Counted from the first letter of the stretch, positions 35,038 through 44,837 are shown. The stretch is 64,000 nucleotides of DNA from CALJFL01 sp963669435 (GCA_963669435.1 OY770025.1:1302001-1366000), one strand, 5' to 3'. The notes: a model not told the origin generated them from the sequence alone. Made by a program: numbers and translations.

Positions 35038-37035
35038 ATGGTAAATAGCAAAGTATTGAACGCTTTCAGTTACAGCTGCCGGGGCATATTGATCAGCGTG
35101 GCGCTGGTAATGCTGGCGGGCTGCCGGCTGCTCATCACGGTGGATGAAACAGGCATTATTATCTCCGCCTCAGAAACCCTGGATTGCACGGAGGGGACTT
35201 GCGAGATCGAGGTTACCGATACCCTGACGGAAACCTTCACCGCTATACCCTCAGAGGGCTACCGCTTCGTTGGCTGGAAAGGTATTTGCCGCCCCTATCC
35301 GAGTAACACCTGTCACGTGAAGCTGTCTCAACTGCCGGAAGCACTAGAGGCCTTTGAGGGCGACATGTTCCTCTCTGCAGAGTTCGAGCCGTCCACCAGT
35401 ATGCGCCCCTGGTATCGCGACGAGGACGGCGACGAGTACGGCTCTCCCCTGGAAACGGTTATGGCCTACGAGCGCCCGGATGGCTTCGCTCTGAACGACC
35501 GCGATTGTGCGGACGACAATGGCGATGTTTTCCCCCGCGCGAAGGAGGTCGCCGACGGCAGAGACAACAACTGTAACGGCAAAGTCGATGAAGGCTTTGT
35601 AGAGAGAAGCTTCTTCTACGATGGCGACCGTGACGGCTTTGGTAACCCACAGGTGAGTCAGCAGCAAACCTTCGCGCCTGAAGGTTACGTTGACAACGGC
35701 ATGGACTGCGACGATGAAAGTGCAACAGATCATCCCGAGGCGACAGAAATTGCCGACGGCAGGGACAATAATTGCGACGGCCTGGTAGACGAAGGCGGCG
35801 AAGAGTACTTCCGGGATGTCGATGGCGATGGTTTTGGTACGGCCCTGGACACCACTATGGCATTGGAGCCGGTCGAGGGGTACGTGTCTGAAGACGGCGA
35901 CTGCGACGACAACAACGATGCCATCTTCCCCGGCGCCGAGGAGCAGTTTGATGGCATCGACAACGATTGTGACGGCGAGACAGACGAGGGACTGGTGACT
36001 CAGACCTATTACCTGGACGTTGATCGCGACGGGTATGGCGTAGAGTCAGAAACCCGCACCGACACGGACCGCCCATCGGGATACAGCACACGCGCCGGAG
36101 ACAACTGCCCCGAAGTCTACAACCCCATACAGGCGGATATCGACAACGATGGCATAGGCAATGCCTGTGACACCTTCACTGATTCCGATGAAGACGAAGT
36201 CCAGGACAGCGTTGACAACTGCCCGTCGATTCACAACCCACTGCAGCAAGACAGCGATGAAGACGGCCTGGGCGACGCCTGTGACGAAACCGACAGCAGC
36301 AATGACCGCGACGACGACCGCATCGCCGACAACGAGGACAACTGCCCGGACACCTACAATCCGACCCAGTCCGACAGCGACGAGGACGGCCTGGGCAATG
36401 CCTGCGATGATGAAAATGGCCTCGACATTGATGAGGACGGGTGGCCGAACGAAGAGGATAACTGTCCCGAGGTCTTTAACCCCAGCCAGGCAGACACCGA
36501 CGAGGACGGTATCGGCGATACATGCGATACCGTCAATAACAACCCTGGCAATGGGGGTGGTAACGGCGGCGGCAATGGCAATGGCAATGGGGGTAGCACG
36601 GCTTGCTCGCTGTCCTCCGAAGAACAGTCCATGCTCAACGCGGTGAACAGCTTCCGCTCACAACCCCAGGACTGCGGTTCAAATGGCAGCTTCCCTGCTG
36701 CAGGTGCGCTTACCTGGAGTTGCCCGATGGCTGACGCCGCCCTGACGCACTCCATGGACATGGCAAACAACAACTTCTTCAGCCACACTGGCTCCGATGG
36801 CTCCTCTGCCGGCACGCGCATGACAAATGCGGGGTACAGTTGGTCCAGGTGGGGAGAGAACATCGCCGCTGGTCAAACCTCGGTTAGCTCAGTAATGAAT
36901 GCATGGATCAATAGTGATGGTCACTGCGCCAACCTGATGAATTCGAGCTTTACCAACTTCGGCTCGGGCAAGTTCACCAATACCAACAGCCAGTACCGGG
37001 TTTACTGGACGCAGAAGTTCGGCCGGCCGCGCTAG
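35038..37035 (+). CDS. Lipoprotein with MopE-type and thrombospondin-3 calcium repeats and a CAP domain
   Basis: 665 residues from ATG 35038. The lipobox is M-L-A-G-C29. A beta repeat domain (about 45-110, 'GYRFVGWKGICRPYPSNTC') is followed by three copper/metal-binding MopE-like modules (about 118-325; 'DCDDxNxxxxPGAxExxDGxDNxCDGxxDEG'), then a run of thrombospondin type-3 calcium repeats (about 355-500; 'DNCPxxxNPxQxDxDxDGxGDACD'). A Gly/Asn-rich linker (500-520) leads to a CAP/SCP-like domain (525-665; 'MLNAVNSFRSQP', 'HSMDMANNNFFSHTGSDGSS', 'SWSRWGENIAAGQ'). It is probably surface-exposed, stiffened by Ca2+, with the CAP head presented outward. No neighbouring gene is obviously linked. 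Confidence 0.85.
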   Translation: MVNSKVLNAFSYSCRGILISVALVMLAGCRLLITVDETGIIISASETLDCTEGTCEIEVTDTLTETFTAIPSEGYRFVGWKGICRPYPSNTCHVKLSQLPEALEAFEGDMFLSAEFEPSTSMRPWYRDEDGDEYGSPLETVMAYERPDGFALNDRDCADDNGDVFPRAKEVADGRDNNCNGKVDEGFVERSFFYDGDRDGFGNPQVSQQQTFAPEGYVDNGMDCDDESATDHPEATEIADGRDNNCDGLVDEGGEEYFRDVDGDGFGTALDTTMALEPVEGYVSEDGDCDDNNDAIFPGAEEQFDGIDNDCDGETDEGLVTQTYYLDVDRDGYGVESETRTDTDRPSGYSTRAGDNCPEVYNPIQADIDNDGIGNACDTFTDSDEDEVQDSVDNCPSIHNPLQQDSDEDGLGDACDETDSSNDRDDDRIADNEDNCPDTYNPTQSDSDEDGLGNACDDENGLDIDEDGWPNEEDNCPEVFNPSQADTDEDGIGDTCDTVNNNPGNGGGNGGGNGNGNGGSTACSLSSEEQSMLNAVNSFRSQPQDCGSNGSFPAAGALTWSCPMADAALTHSMDMANNNFFSHTGSDGSSAGTRMTNAGYSWSRWGENIAAGQTSVSSVMNAWINSDGHCANLMNSSFTNFGSGKFTNTNSQYRVYWTQKFGRPR

Positions 37036-37456
37036 GATCCGGAAGTAATCCAGGCACCGTTGATAGCGGCGCTGGGTCTGGCCGATCGAGCGGGTGTGCC
37101 TACCCGGGTCACACCATAGCCCCGGTAAGATTGGTCCCCAGATAACGCCTCCCTGGCTATTGGCACTTCATAAACTAAGCAATCACACCCGGTCGCTGTC
37201 TGCCGAGACAAACAACGCAACGACGATACCGATACTCATGCAACCCTGATATATCCTTGTTTTTATTCACTTTAAAAGCGTCTCACCAGAGTAACAACAC
37301 CCTCCAACTAAATGACTGTTTCTATAATAGTTGACCCAACGCTGTAATAAATCTACTCTACCTGCCGCCACGTACAAGCTACTGAAATGACCGGCACAAC
37401 CAGTCATGCCCTGCGGCCAAAATCACTAGCGTTTTATCAACCCATCGAGGTAACTG
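37036..37456. other. Intergenic region before the serine hydrolase
   Basis: 421 bases without a convincing gene. The right half is AT-rich. A TATAAT hexamer at 37323-37328 lacks a good -35, and a TTGACC (37331-37336) with TACTCT 17 bases on (37354-37359) is a weak alternative promoter for the gene at 37457. Nothing else recognisable. Confidence 0.3.
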
Positions 37457-38755
37457 ATGATATTTTCCCGCCCACTGGTCTTCTCCACACTGAGCGCCGC
37501 CCTGCTCGCCTGTTCAATGCACAGTGCCGTCGCAGACCTGGAAACCGCCACCCCCGAAGACGTAGGCATGTCTAGCGAGCGCCTGGAGCGGCTGAGCGAA
37601 CTCAATCAGGCCTACGTGGACGACGGCAAGCTGGCTGGCATCGCCACCATGGTCGCCCGCCGCGGCAAGATCGTGCATGTAGACGTTGCCGGCAGCTACG
37701 GACTGGATAATGAGCAAGCACTTACTGACGACACCCTGTTCCGAATTTTTTCGATGACCAAGCCAGTCACCTCGGTGGCCCTGATGATGCTGTACGAGGA
37801 AGGCGCCTTTAAGCTGAAAGACCCGGTGTCCAAATTCTTACCGCAATTTGCCGAGCTCAAGGTATGGACTGAAGATGGCCAGGTACCGGCAACCACGCCG
37901 ATGACCATGCACCACCTGCTAACCCATACGTCGGGTCTGAGCTACGGATTCAATCCCGAGGACCCCGTTGACGAACTCTATCGGGCGGCGCGTGAACAAC
38001 CCAGTGAAAACCTGGACGACTTTATCGATATAGTCGCAACCCTGCCCCTGGTCGCAGAGCCCGGTTCTCGCTGGCACTACAGCATTGCCACGGATGTGCT
38101 CGGCGCCGTGGCAGAGAAAATCTCCGGCCAGCCCTTCGACGAATTCCTCCAGGCGCGTATCTTCGACCCGCTGGAGATGAATGACACCTTCTTCTCCGTG
38201 CCCGCCGATGAACTCGATCGCCTGGCAACCAATCACACCTGGGACTACACCGACAACACGATGAAGGTAGTTCCCCCGGGGGGGCCGCTCAACACCTACA
38301 CAGATGTCACGCTGTTTCTCGGCGGGCAGGGGCTGGTATCTACGCTCGGAGATTACATGAAGTTCGCCGAGATGATGCGCAACGGCGGTGAACTGAATGG
38401 CGCGAGGTTGCTTAGCCCGCGGACAGTCCAGTTCATGACCCAGAATCACATGGATGGAATTCGCAACGTTGGCGCATCGGGTGAGTCCCCGACGACATCC
38501 CTGCCCACGTCTAACGGCAGCACTGGTTTCGGGCTGGGATTCGGTGTTCTTATCGATCCCATTAAGTCCGGCACCATGACACCGCGTGGCACCTATCAAT
38601 GGGGAGGCGCCGCGGGAACCATATTCTGGATCGATCCGGTTGAGGATATCGTCGTTGTGGCAATGCTGCAGCTGATGTCATCTCCCTGGCCGCTCCGGGA
38701 AGAATTAACCATTCTGACCTACCAGGCACTGACAGAGTTGAACGAATCCCCCTGA
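37457..38755 (+). CDS. Exported serine hydrolase (class C beta-lactamase/esterase-like)
   Basis: 432 residues, ATG with GAGGT six bases ahead and a signal peptide ending near 'SAVAD'. The nucleophile motif is S99-M-T-K102 in 'FRIFSMTKPVTSVALMMLYEEG'. The second element is Y208-S-I in 'HYSIATDVLG', with 'HHLLTHTSGLSYGF' between, and the third motif position reads 'WGGAAGT' in place of the beta-lactamase KTG. This pattern is of family VIII esterases and S12-type hydrolases (EstB-like) rather than true beta-lactamases; substrates are short esters, lactones or D-peptides. It acts in the periplasm. Single gene with a short 3' hairpin. Confidence 0.9.
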   Translation: MIFSRPLVFSTLSAALLACSMHSAVADLETATPEDVGMSSERLERLSELNQAYVDDGKLAGIATMVARRGKIVHVDVAGSYGLDNEQALTDDTLFRIFSMTKPVTSVALMMLYEEGAFKLKDPVSKFLPQFAELKVWTEDGQVPATTPMTMHHLLTHTSGLSYGFNPEDPVDELYRAAREQPSENLDDFIDIVATLPLVAEPGSRWHYSIATDVLGAVAEKISGQPFDEFLQARIFDPLEMNDTFFSVPADELDRLATNHTWDYTDNTMKVVPPGGPLNTYTDVTLFLGGQGLVSTLGDYMKFAEMMRNGGELNGARLLSPRTVQFMTQNHMDGIRNVGASGESPTTSLPTSNGSTGFGLGFGVLIDPIKSGTMTPRGTYQWGGAAGTIFWIDPVEDIVVVAMLQLMSSPWPLREELTILTYQALTELNESP

Positions 38756-38768
38756 TCGGCGGCACCGC

Positions 38769-38801
38769 GGCATTCCTGCCAGGCTCGGGAATGCCATTTT
38801 A
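38769..38801 (+). terminator. Probable terminator of the serine hydrolase
   Basis: Perfect 8-bp arms GGCATTCC (38769-38776) and GGAATGCC (38788-38795), 11-base loop, then ATTTTA; starts 13 bases after the stop codon. The T-run is short, so efficiency is uncertain. Confidence 0.55.
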
Positions 38802-39146
38802 GTGCTATCGGGCGGCAGGAAGTACCAACAACACCCGACCCGGGCATACTCCCCCCTGATTCCACCCGCAATTCCAGCGACTCTAAGTAAACAAGATATA
38901 AATTAGTTACCCAAATACGGGTAAAAAAGGCCACAGCAGCAGATCAGAGCTCTCTTTTATCTTCCCAGTTAGCTCTGCTCGGCAATCACATAGCAGAATT
39001 CACAGTTTTAACTGACACTCAAAAAATAAAGTCATATTCTGTTAATTATCAATAATTTAAATTTCTGCTTGAGAAAATACTATCTGCTGAAAGTGATAAT
39101 AAATGGTGAAACTTGACGCTTTACTAGTCAATAATTCAATAAAAAG

Positions 39147-39175
39147 TTGACTATCGCGCCAACTCTCTCTATCGT
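39147..39175 (+). promoter_or_regulatory. Candidate sigma-70 promoter of the TonB receptor
   Basis: TTGACT (39147-39152) and TATCGT (39170-39175) with 17-base spacing, 68 bases before the receptor start, at the end of an AT-rich stretch. The -10 is imperfect. Confidence 0.4.
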
Positions 39176-39243
39176 AGTGACCATTATTAAAATAGCGCGG
39201 CACTACCAACTGCGTCGTCGCACAGCTCCCCGGAGGGATACCC

Positions 39244-41652
39244 ATGCTCAAATCAGTTCGTCAACGCCATATTGCATCCGCTACTGCTTTGGCTACCGCC
39301 GCCATCGCGGCCAGTGTGCCGGTAACCGGCTACGCACAACAATCGACACTTGAAGAGGTCATCGTTACCGCGCAGAAGCGTGAGCAGTCATTGCAAGACG
39401 TGTCCATGTCATTGACCGCCTTCACCGGCGCAGCGTTGGAAGACAGGGTTATTGAAGACCTCGCCGATCTCCAGTTTTCGGTGCCCAACCTGCTGGCGGA
39501 CAGCGCCCGGATTACCATTCGCGGTGTGGGCAATAACGCGATATCCAGCACCGCCGAAGGCGGACTCGGGTTCCACGTGAATGGCGTCTACGTTAACCGG
39601 CCAACGACGCTGTCCTCTGAGTACTATGACATTGAACGCATCGAGGTACTGCGTGGCCCCCAGGGCACCCTGTACGGTCGCAATACCACCGCTGGCGTTA
39701 TCAATGTATTGACACGCAAGCCCACCGAGGAGTTGGGCGGCGATCTCAGCCTCACCATCGGCAATTACGATAGCTATAAGGCGAAAGGCGCAATCAACAT
39801 CCCACTGGGTGACAACGTACGCCAGCGCTTCGCCGGTCTCTACTTCGAGCGCGAAGGCTACAATGACAACATTTACACCGGTAACGATGTCGATGGCCGC
39901 GACAGCTATGAGCTTCGCAGCACCACGTCGTTTGATTTCGGTGACAACACCGACGCGCACCTGGTTATCAATTACCTGAATGAAGACAGTAACCGCGCCA
40001 AGGAAACCAAAGGCACCTGTACCAAGGATGCCGTGACCGGCTGTTCCGCCCTGTCAGCCGGATTCGAAACGCCCGACGTGAGCCGCTCGATATTCCAGAC
40101 CATTAACAACGCATTCTTCGGCGGCCAATTAATGCCTTCCGGGGATTACTTCGCGGATGCAAACAACCCTGCTGACTACCGCAAGGTTAACATCGACCAG
40201 GAGCCGACTTTTGAGGTAGAGCAGTTGGGCGTCTCGCTGGAAATCACCCATCAGATGGGCGATTACACCCTGACCTCCTTAACCGGCTACTACGATACAG
40301 AATCGGACGTGTTTCAGGACTTCGACCGTTTCGCCACCGACGTGCGAATGAATTTTCCCGTTACCTACCGCGCCAATGCGAAGGATGTAATCACCACCGA
40401 CCTGATCCAGTCCGGCCGCCGTGATATCTCCGATGCCGACCAATTTTCCCAGGAATTCCGCATCGCCTCCGACTTCGATGGAGACCTGAACTTCCTGCTC
40501 GGGGCCTTTTACTATGAGGAAGAGGCCTTTGGCCAGGTACTGATCACCCACCCCACTTTGGCGCTTGGCCAGCAGTTGGGCGGCCTGCCCGAAGACTTTG
40601 AGTGGTTCAATATCGAAAGTGACCCCATCGAAACCGAGTCTTTTGCGGTATTTGGCGAACTTTATTACGACATGACAGAACAGACTCGACTGACCGTCGG
40701 CCTGCGCTACACCGATGATGAAAAATCCATTCGTACCCGCCAGCAATTCCTGACCCTGGTAGATCCATCCTGGGTGGAGGCCGAAGATGATTGGCAGGAA
40801 ACTACCGGCAAGGTCACCGTTGAACATTTCTTCGGTGAAGATTCGATGGTATTCGTCACCCTTGCACGTGGTTACAAGGCAGGTGGTTTGAACCCGGGCG
40901 GCCCTGCCGGCGGCGCAATATTTGAACCTGAGTACATCAACCAGTTTGAGATTGGTTCCAAGAATACCTTTGCCGATGGCAAGTTGCGCGCCAACTTCGG
41001 TGCCTTCTACTACGACTATGAAGATCTGCAGATCGGCCAGGTCAGCACCACGTCCGCTGTGACCACCAACACAGATTCCGAGGTGCTGGGTGCTGAAGGT
41101 GAGTTTATTTTCGTCGCCACTGACGCACTGGAGTTCGACCTGAGCGTGGCCTGGCTGGACCTGGAGATCAACGACTTCGAATCTGCTGACGAGGGCGACC
41201 CACTCGGCATTGCACCGGGCACCACCCCCGCTCTGGACGAAAATGGTAATCCCAAGTTCACCAACGCCGGCCTGCTGATCAAAGACCTGGACGGCAACGC
41301 ACTGCGTAATGCCCCGGAATTTTCAGTGAAAGTCGGCGCCCAGTACACTGCAGAGATTTTTGACGGCTACCAGCTCACCGCGCGCATCGATCACTTCTGG
41401 CAGGACGATTACTACGCCAACGAGTTCAACAAGCCGTCCGACGAGCTAACCTCCTGGGAGCAGACTGACGCGCAGCTGGTTCTCGCGCCTTACGCAGGCA
41501 ACTGGCAGTTGCGGGCCTTCGCCAAGAACATCTTTGACAACGAAGATGTGATACGCCGCGGCCAGGATGGGCCACTGGTGGGCCGCTTCCGCAGCGTTAC
41601 CGTGCTGGAACCATTCACCTACGGTCTCGAGTTAAGTATGTCCTTCGAGTAA
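39244..41652 (+). CDS. TonB-dependent outer-membrane receptor heading a quinoprotein gene cluster
   Basis: 802 residues, ATG with CGGAGGG ahead. Signal peptide to about 'VPVTGYAQ', then 'STLEEVIVTAQKREQSLQDVSMS' (TonB-box region), plug with 'ITIRGVGNNAISS' and 'IEVLRGPQGTLYGRNTTAGVINVLTRKP', and a barrel ending 'YGLELSMSFE'. The 'EEVIVTAQKR...LQDV' start marks the large receptor subgroup very common in marine Sphingomonads and gammaproteobacteria, often found beside catabolic genes for aromatics, steroids or polymers. A hairpin terminator follows at 41693, then a quinoprotein gene on the same strand. It probably takes up the substrate of the downstream periplasmic enzymes. Confidence 0.94.
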   Translation: MLKSVRQRHIASATALATAAIAASVPVTGYAQQSTLEEVIVTAQKREQSLQDVSMSLTAFTGAALEDRVIEDLADLQFSVPNLLADSARITIRGVGNNAISSTAEGGLGFHVNGVYVNRPTTLSSEYYDIERIEVLRGPQGTLYGRNTTAGVINVLTRKPTEELGGDLSLTIGNYDSYKAKGAINIPLGDNVRQRFAGLYFEREGYNDNIYTGNDVDGRDSYELRSTTSFDFGDNTDAHLVINYLNEDSNRAKETKGTCTKDAVTGCSALSAGFETPDVSRSIFQTINNAFFGGQLMPSGDYFADANNPADYRKVNIDQEPTFEVEQLGVSLEITHQMGDYTLTSLTGYYDTESDVFQDFDRFATDVRMNFPVTYRANAKDVITTDLIQSGRRDISDADQFSQEFRIASDFDGDLNFLLGAFYYEEEAFGQVLITHPTLALGQQLGGLPEDFEWFNIESDPIETESFAVFGELYYDMTEQTRLTVGLRYTDDEKSIRTRQQFLTLVDPSWVEAEDDWQETTGKVTVEHFFGEDSMVFVTLARGYKAGGLNPGGPAGGAIFEPEYINQFEIGSKNTFADGKLRANFGAFYYDYEDLQIGQVSTTSAVTTNTDSEVLGAEGEFIFVATDALEFDLSVAWLDLEINDFESADEGDPLGIAPGTTPALDENGNPKFTNAGLLIKDLDGNALRNAPEFSVKVGAQYTAEIFDGYQLTARIDHFWQDDYYANEFNKPSDELTSWEQTDAQLVLAPYAGNWQLRAFAKNIFDNEDVIRRGQDGPLVGRFRSVTVLEPFTYGLELSMSFE

Positions 41653-41692
41653 GCGCTGGAAATACTAATATACAAATACTATAATTAATAAG

Positions 41693-41720
41693 ACGGGCCG
41701 GGGTCGGCCCGTTCTTGTTT
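41693..41720 (+). terminator. Terminator-like hairpin after the TonB receptor
   Basis: Arms ACGGGCC (41693-41699) and GGCCCGT (41706-41712) with a six-base loop, then TTCTTGTTT; 40 bases after the receptor stop. The T-tract is interrupted, so partial read-through into the quinoprotein gene is possible. Confidence 0.6.
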
Positions 41721-41846
41721 AAGCCACCGGCCTGCCGTTGATAGGTACATAGAAAAGCTTGATCCAGGACCTATCAGCGCTGCCCTAAATATCTGGGTCC
41801 AGTTATGTGAGCCCAGCCATTTGAGCCCAATGACGTGAGTACTGCC

Positions 41847-43697
41847 ATGCTTGCCAGAGTCATCGCACTTGCGACCCTCCCCGCAGCCTTCGCCACCACG
41901 GTGTTGGCCGAAGGATCGCTGGGCGCCGCCGACCGGGAAGTCGGTAAGCAGCGCTTCGAGCAATACTGCCTGGCCTGTCACACCGGTGTTGTTCCCGAGG
42001 CGCCCAATGTCGAGGGGCTTAAACAGTACCCACCCGAACGTATCGTCAGCGCCATGACCAGCGGTGTGATGAGCACCGCGGCCCTGCCCCTGTCCGAGCA
42101 GGAAATCCTGCAGGTCTCCTACTACCTGACCGGGAAAACGATCGAGGTCAGCCAGTACGACGAAACACAATATTACTGTAGCGATGAAGCGAAGCCCGAC
42201 GAAGCCGCGGCAACATCGGCTAGCTGGACCGGCTGGGGCGGACCGGCAGGCAGCCAACGCTACCAGGCGGCAGAACAAATTTTGTCGCCGGCTAATGTCG
42301 ATCAACTGAGTCTCAAGTGGGCGTTTGCCTTCCCCCAGACCACGCGCATGCGCGCTCAGCCAACGGTGACCGCCGATACTGTTTACATCGGCAGCCAGGT
42401 CGGCAAGGTCTACGCGCTGGATGCAGCAAGCGGCTGTATTCGTTGGTCATTCGACGCCGGAAATGAAGTTCGCGGCGCGGTGAACCTGCAAGTTGATGCA
42501 AAAACCGGGAAGCGCACGCTGTTCTTTGGGGACTTCAAGGCAAATGCGTACGCGGTGAATGCCAACACCGGTGAGTTGCTGTGGCGTACTTCGGTGCACG
42601 ACCATGATATGGCAACGATCACCGGATCCGTCATCGCCGGCGACAAACTGCTTTACGTACCCGTATCTTCCTCTGAGGTGGTGCCCGCCGGACAGGAAGA
42701 ATACCCCTGCTGTACTTTTCGCGGAGCGCTGGTGGCACTGGACCTTACAAACGGGAATATCGCGTGGCGCACCTACACCACCGAGGAGCCCAGACTAACC
42801 GGCAAGAACAGCGCCGGCGCCAATCAGTACGGCCCCTCAGGTGCGCCCATCTGGTCAGGCCCAACCCTGGACCGCGAGCGCAACCTGGTTATAGCTACCA
42901 CCGGGCAGAATTATTCCTCTCCCGCCACCGGCACCAGCGACGCGGTGATTGCCATGGATGCAGACACTGGTGCGGTGCGCTGGGTTTCACAGGTAACCGC
43001 CAATGACGCCTGGAATGGTGCCTGCGCGCGAAAAACCGCCAACTGCCCGGAGGAAGATGGTCCCGATTTCGATATCGGCGCCTCGGCCATCCTGACCACA
43101 ACAGCTTCCGGCAAGCAGCTAGTGCTCGCCGGGCAGAAGTCTGGCATCGCCTACGGCATGGACCCTAATGCCGATGGCAAGATTTTGTGGCGTACGCGTG
43201 TTGGTAGCGGCGGCACCATGGGCGGTGTGCACTGGGGTATGAGCAGCGACGGTGAACAACTGTATGTGGGAATTTCCGATCTGCCCACCCGCAACCCCTA
43301 TGCAGAGGGACCCGCAATGCCGGGCGTACATGCGCTCGACCCTGAGAACGGTGAAATACTGTGGCGCAAGCTGTTACCCCCGGACTGCCCTGAGAAACCC
43401 GATTTCGCCTGTTTTCCAGGCGTATCCGCGGCGGTCTCCAGCAGCCCCGGACTGGTTTTTGCCGGCACCATGGACGGCCGCTTGCGCGCGTTTGACGCCC
43501 GCGACGGAAAGATCCTGTGGTCGTACCAGACGCGCCAGCCGTTCGACACGGTCAATGGTGTGGAAGGTAACGGCGGCAGCATCGAGGCCGACGGCCCGGT
43601 GATTGCCAACGGCCAGCTGTATATCACCTCGGGCTACGACAAGTGGACTGAGAAGCAGGGCAATGTACTGCTGGTATTCGGGCTCCCGCAAAACTAA
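41847..43697 (+). CDS. Cytochrome c-PQQ-type quinoprotein dehydrogenase (PVA-dehydrogenase-like)
   Basis: About 616 residues from ATG 41847 (GTG 41835 is a possible alternative). Signal peptide ends near 'TTVLAEG'; a cytochrome c domain follows with C41-L-A-C44-H45 and candidate Met ligands in 'AMTSGVMSTAALPLS'. Then comes an eight-blade-type propeller with 'VYALDAASGCIRWSF', 'AIDADTGAVRWVSQ'-like blades and the adjacent cysteines in 'EYPCCTFRGALVALD' (about residue 287). It is a clear paralogue of the lipoprotein at 25308 but soluble. Predicted role: periplasmic oxidation of an alcohol, electrons leaving via the fused haem. It is followed, 54 bases on, by an exported VOC protein. Confidence 0.87.
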   Translation: MLARVIALATLPAAFATTVLAEGSLGAADREVGKQRFEQYCLACHTGVVPEAPNVEGLKQYPPERIVSAMTSGVMSTAALPLSEQEILQVSYYLTGKTIEVSQYDETQYYCSDEAKPDEAAATSASWTGWGGPAGSQRYQAAEQILSPANVDQLSLKWAFAFPQTTRMRAQPTVTADTVYIGSQVGKVYALDAASGCIRWSFDAGNEVRGAVNLQVDAKTGKRTLFFGDFKANAYAVNANTGELLWRTSVHDHDMATITGSVIAGDKLLYVPVSSSEVVPAGQEEYPCCTFRGALVALDLTNGNIAWRTYTTEEPRLTGKNSAGANQYGPSGAPIWSGPTLDRERNLVIATTGQNYSSPATGTSDAVIAMDADTGAVRWVSQVTANDAWNGACARKTANCPEEDGPDFDIGASAILTTTASGKQLVLAGQKSGIAYGMDPNADGKILWRTRVGSGGTMGGVHWGMSSDGEQLYVGISDLPTRNPYAEGPAMPGVHALDPENGEILWRKLLPPDCPEKPDFACFPGVSAAVSSSPGLVFAGTMDGRLRAFDARDGKILWSYQTRQPFDTVNGVEGNGGSIEADGPVIANGQLYITSGYDKWTEKQGNVLLVFGLPQN

Positions 43698-43751
43698 TCC
43701 AAAGGGCAGAACCAGTTATGAAATCAATCAAGATCGATCAAGGAGTACCCT

Positions 43752-44837
43752 ATGAAGATAGCGGCAAAAATCGCAGCGCTGACAGTTATTCTGCTCAGCG
43801 CCTGGAAAACGAGCGCTCTTAACGTGGAGGTCGTCGAAACCGCCAGCATCCGGGATACCGCTACCAGCATTATGGGTATCAACCACATTGGCCTGTCGGT
43901 CAAGGATCTCGACGCCATGCTCGAGTTCTACCGGACCGCCAGCAGCTTTGAATTAGTCAGCCGCGAAAAAGTATCAGGCAGCAAGGCGGCAGATACATTG
44001 TATGGCCGCGAGGGTATCGAGTATGAGGTGGCCGTGCTGAAGGCGCCAAACATGCTGCTGGAGCTGACCCAGTTCAAGCACAACGCGGAGGCAGAAGTTT
44101 CAGTCATGCCACCCCAGGGACCCGGTATGACGCATACCTGTTTCCAGTCACCGATCAGCGACTCTGGCTGGGACAAGTTCATAGCCGTGGGTATTGAACC
44201 ACTGTCCCGGGGCGGGCAGCCCATTGACCTCGGAGGCTATGGCGTGACTTACGGCTATGCCTATGACCCGGAAGGCAATATGGTTGAGCTGGAACAACTG
44301 GACGGCACCATTCTGGCACGCGCCGGCTATGATTCTGCCTGGCAGGATGAGGGCGAAGCCCTGTGGATGTCACAGGTTGCCCTGGCGACCCACGACATCG
44401 AGGGACTGATGGCTTTCTACGAAAACGTGCTCGGTATCAAGCCATACCGCACCACCGAAGCCTCCAATAATGTGCGTATGGATGAAATTGTCGACATTGA
44501 CGACCTGGAGTTACTCGGGGGCTGGTTCAAGATGAACGAAACCTCCAAGGTGATCGAGATCTGGCAGTACATCAACCCGATCACCGAAGAGTTTACAGGC
44601 GAAAGAGATGTGACCGACCTGGGTTATACCTTTTCGCTGGAAGTGGGCGACATCCACGCAGAAGTAGAGCGCCTGCAAAATATCGGACTTGAATTTGTCG
44701 GGGCTCCCGTTCAGCTGGGCGGCTTTTGGCAGGCCTATACCCGTGATCGCGACGGCAATGTGTTCTCACTGCGCCAGGCGGTGGATGCGGATTCGCAGCT
44801 CTCGGTGCGGGTACTGGATGCCAAGCGCGAATCCTGA
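43752..44837 (+). CDS. Exported double-domain VOC (glyoxalase/dioxygenase fold) protein
   Basis: 361 residues, ATG with AGGAG six bases ahead. A signal peptide (MKIAAKIAALTVILLSAWKTSA) is unusual for this mostly cytoplasmic superfamily. Domain 1 (about 40-185) keeps plausible metal ligands: His in 'GINHIGLSV', His in 'GMTHTCFQS' and Glu in 'NMVELEQL'. Domain 2 (about 205-350) has 'SQVALATHDIEGLMAFYENVLGIKPY' but Gln in place of the first His, and ends 'DGNVFSLRQ', so it may not bind metal. Family reactions include glyoxalase, extradiol ring cleavage, epimerisation and dehalogenation. Position directly after a quinoprotein suggests it acts on that oxidation product in the periplasm. Confidence 0.82.
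   Translation: MKIAAKIAALTVILLSAWKTSALNVEVVETASIRDTATSIMGINHIGLSVKDLDAMLEFYRTASSFELVSREKVSGSKAADTLYGREGIEYEVAVLKAPNMLLELTQFKHNAEAEVSVMPPQGPGMTHTCFQSPISDSGWDKFIAVGIEPLSRGGQPIDLGGYGVTYGYAYDPEGNMVELEQLDGTILARAGYDSAWQDEGEALWMSQVALATHDIEGLMAFYENVLGIKPYRTTEASNNVRMDEIVDIDDLELLGGWFKMNETSKVIEIWQYINPITEEFTGERDVTDLGYTFSLEVGDIHAEVERLQNIGLEFVGAPVQLGGFWQAYTRDRDGNVFSLRQAVDADSQLSVRVLDAKRES

Larger units (their letters stand above)
38756..39243. other. AT-rich intergenic region
   Basis: 488 bases between the serine hydrolase and the next TonB receptor, clearly more AT-rich than its surroundings. It holds the hairpin at 38769-38795 and the promoter-like pair at 39147-39175, but I find no gene with a ribosome site. 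Confidence 0.5.

Noticed and set aside
35400..36540. Short periodic repeats rich in GAC/GAT codons
   Set aside because: These are MopE-like and thrombospondin-3 repeats within one frame, not a CRISPR or a non-coding satellite.
37032..37220. 62-codon minus-strand frame in the intergenic region after the CAP gene
   Set aside because: Too short, no ribosome site, no family resemblance.
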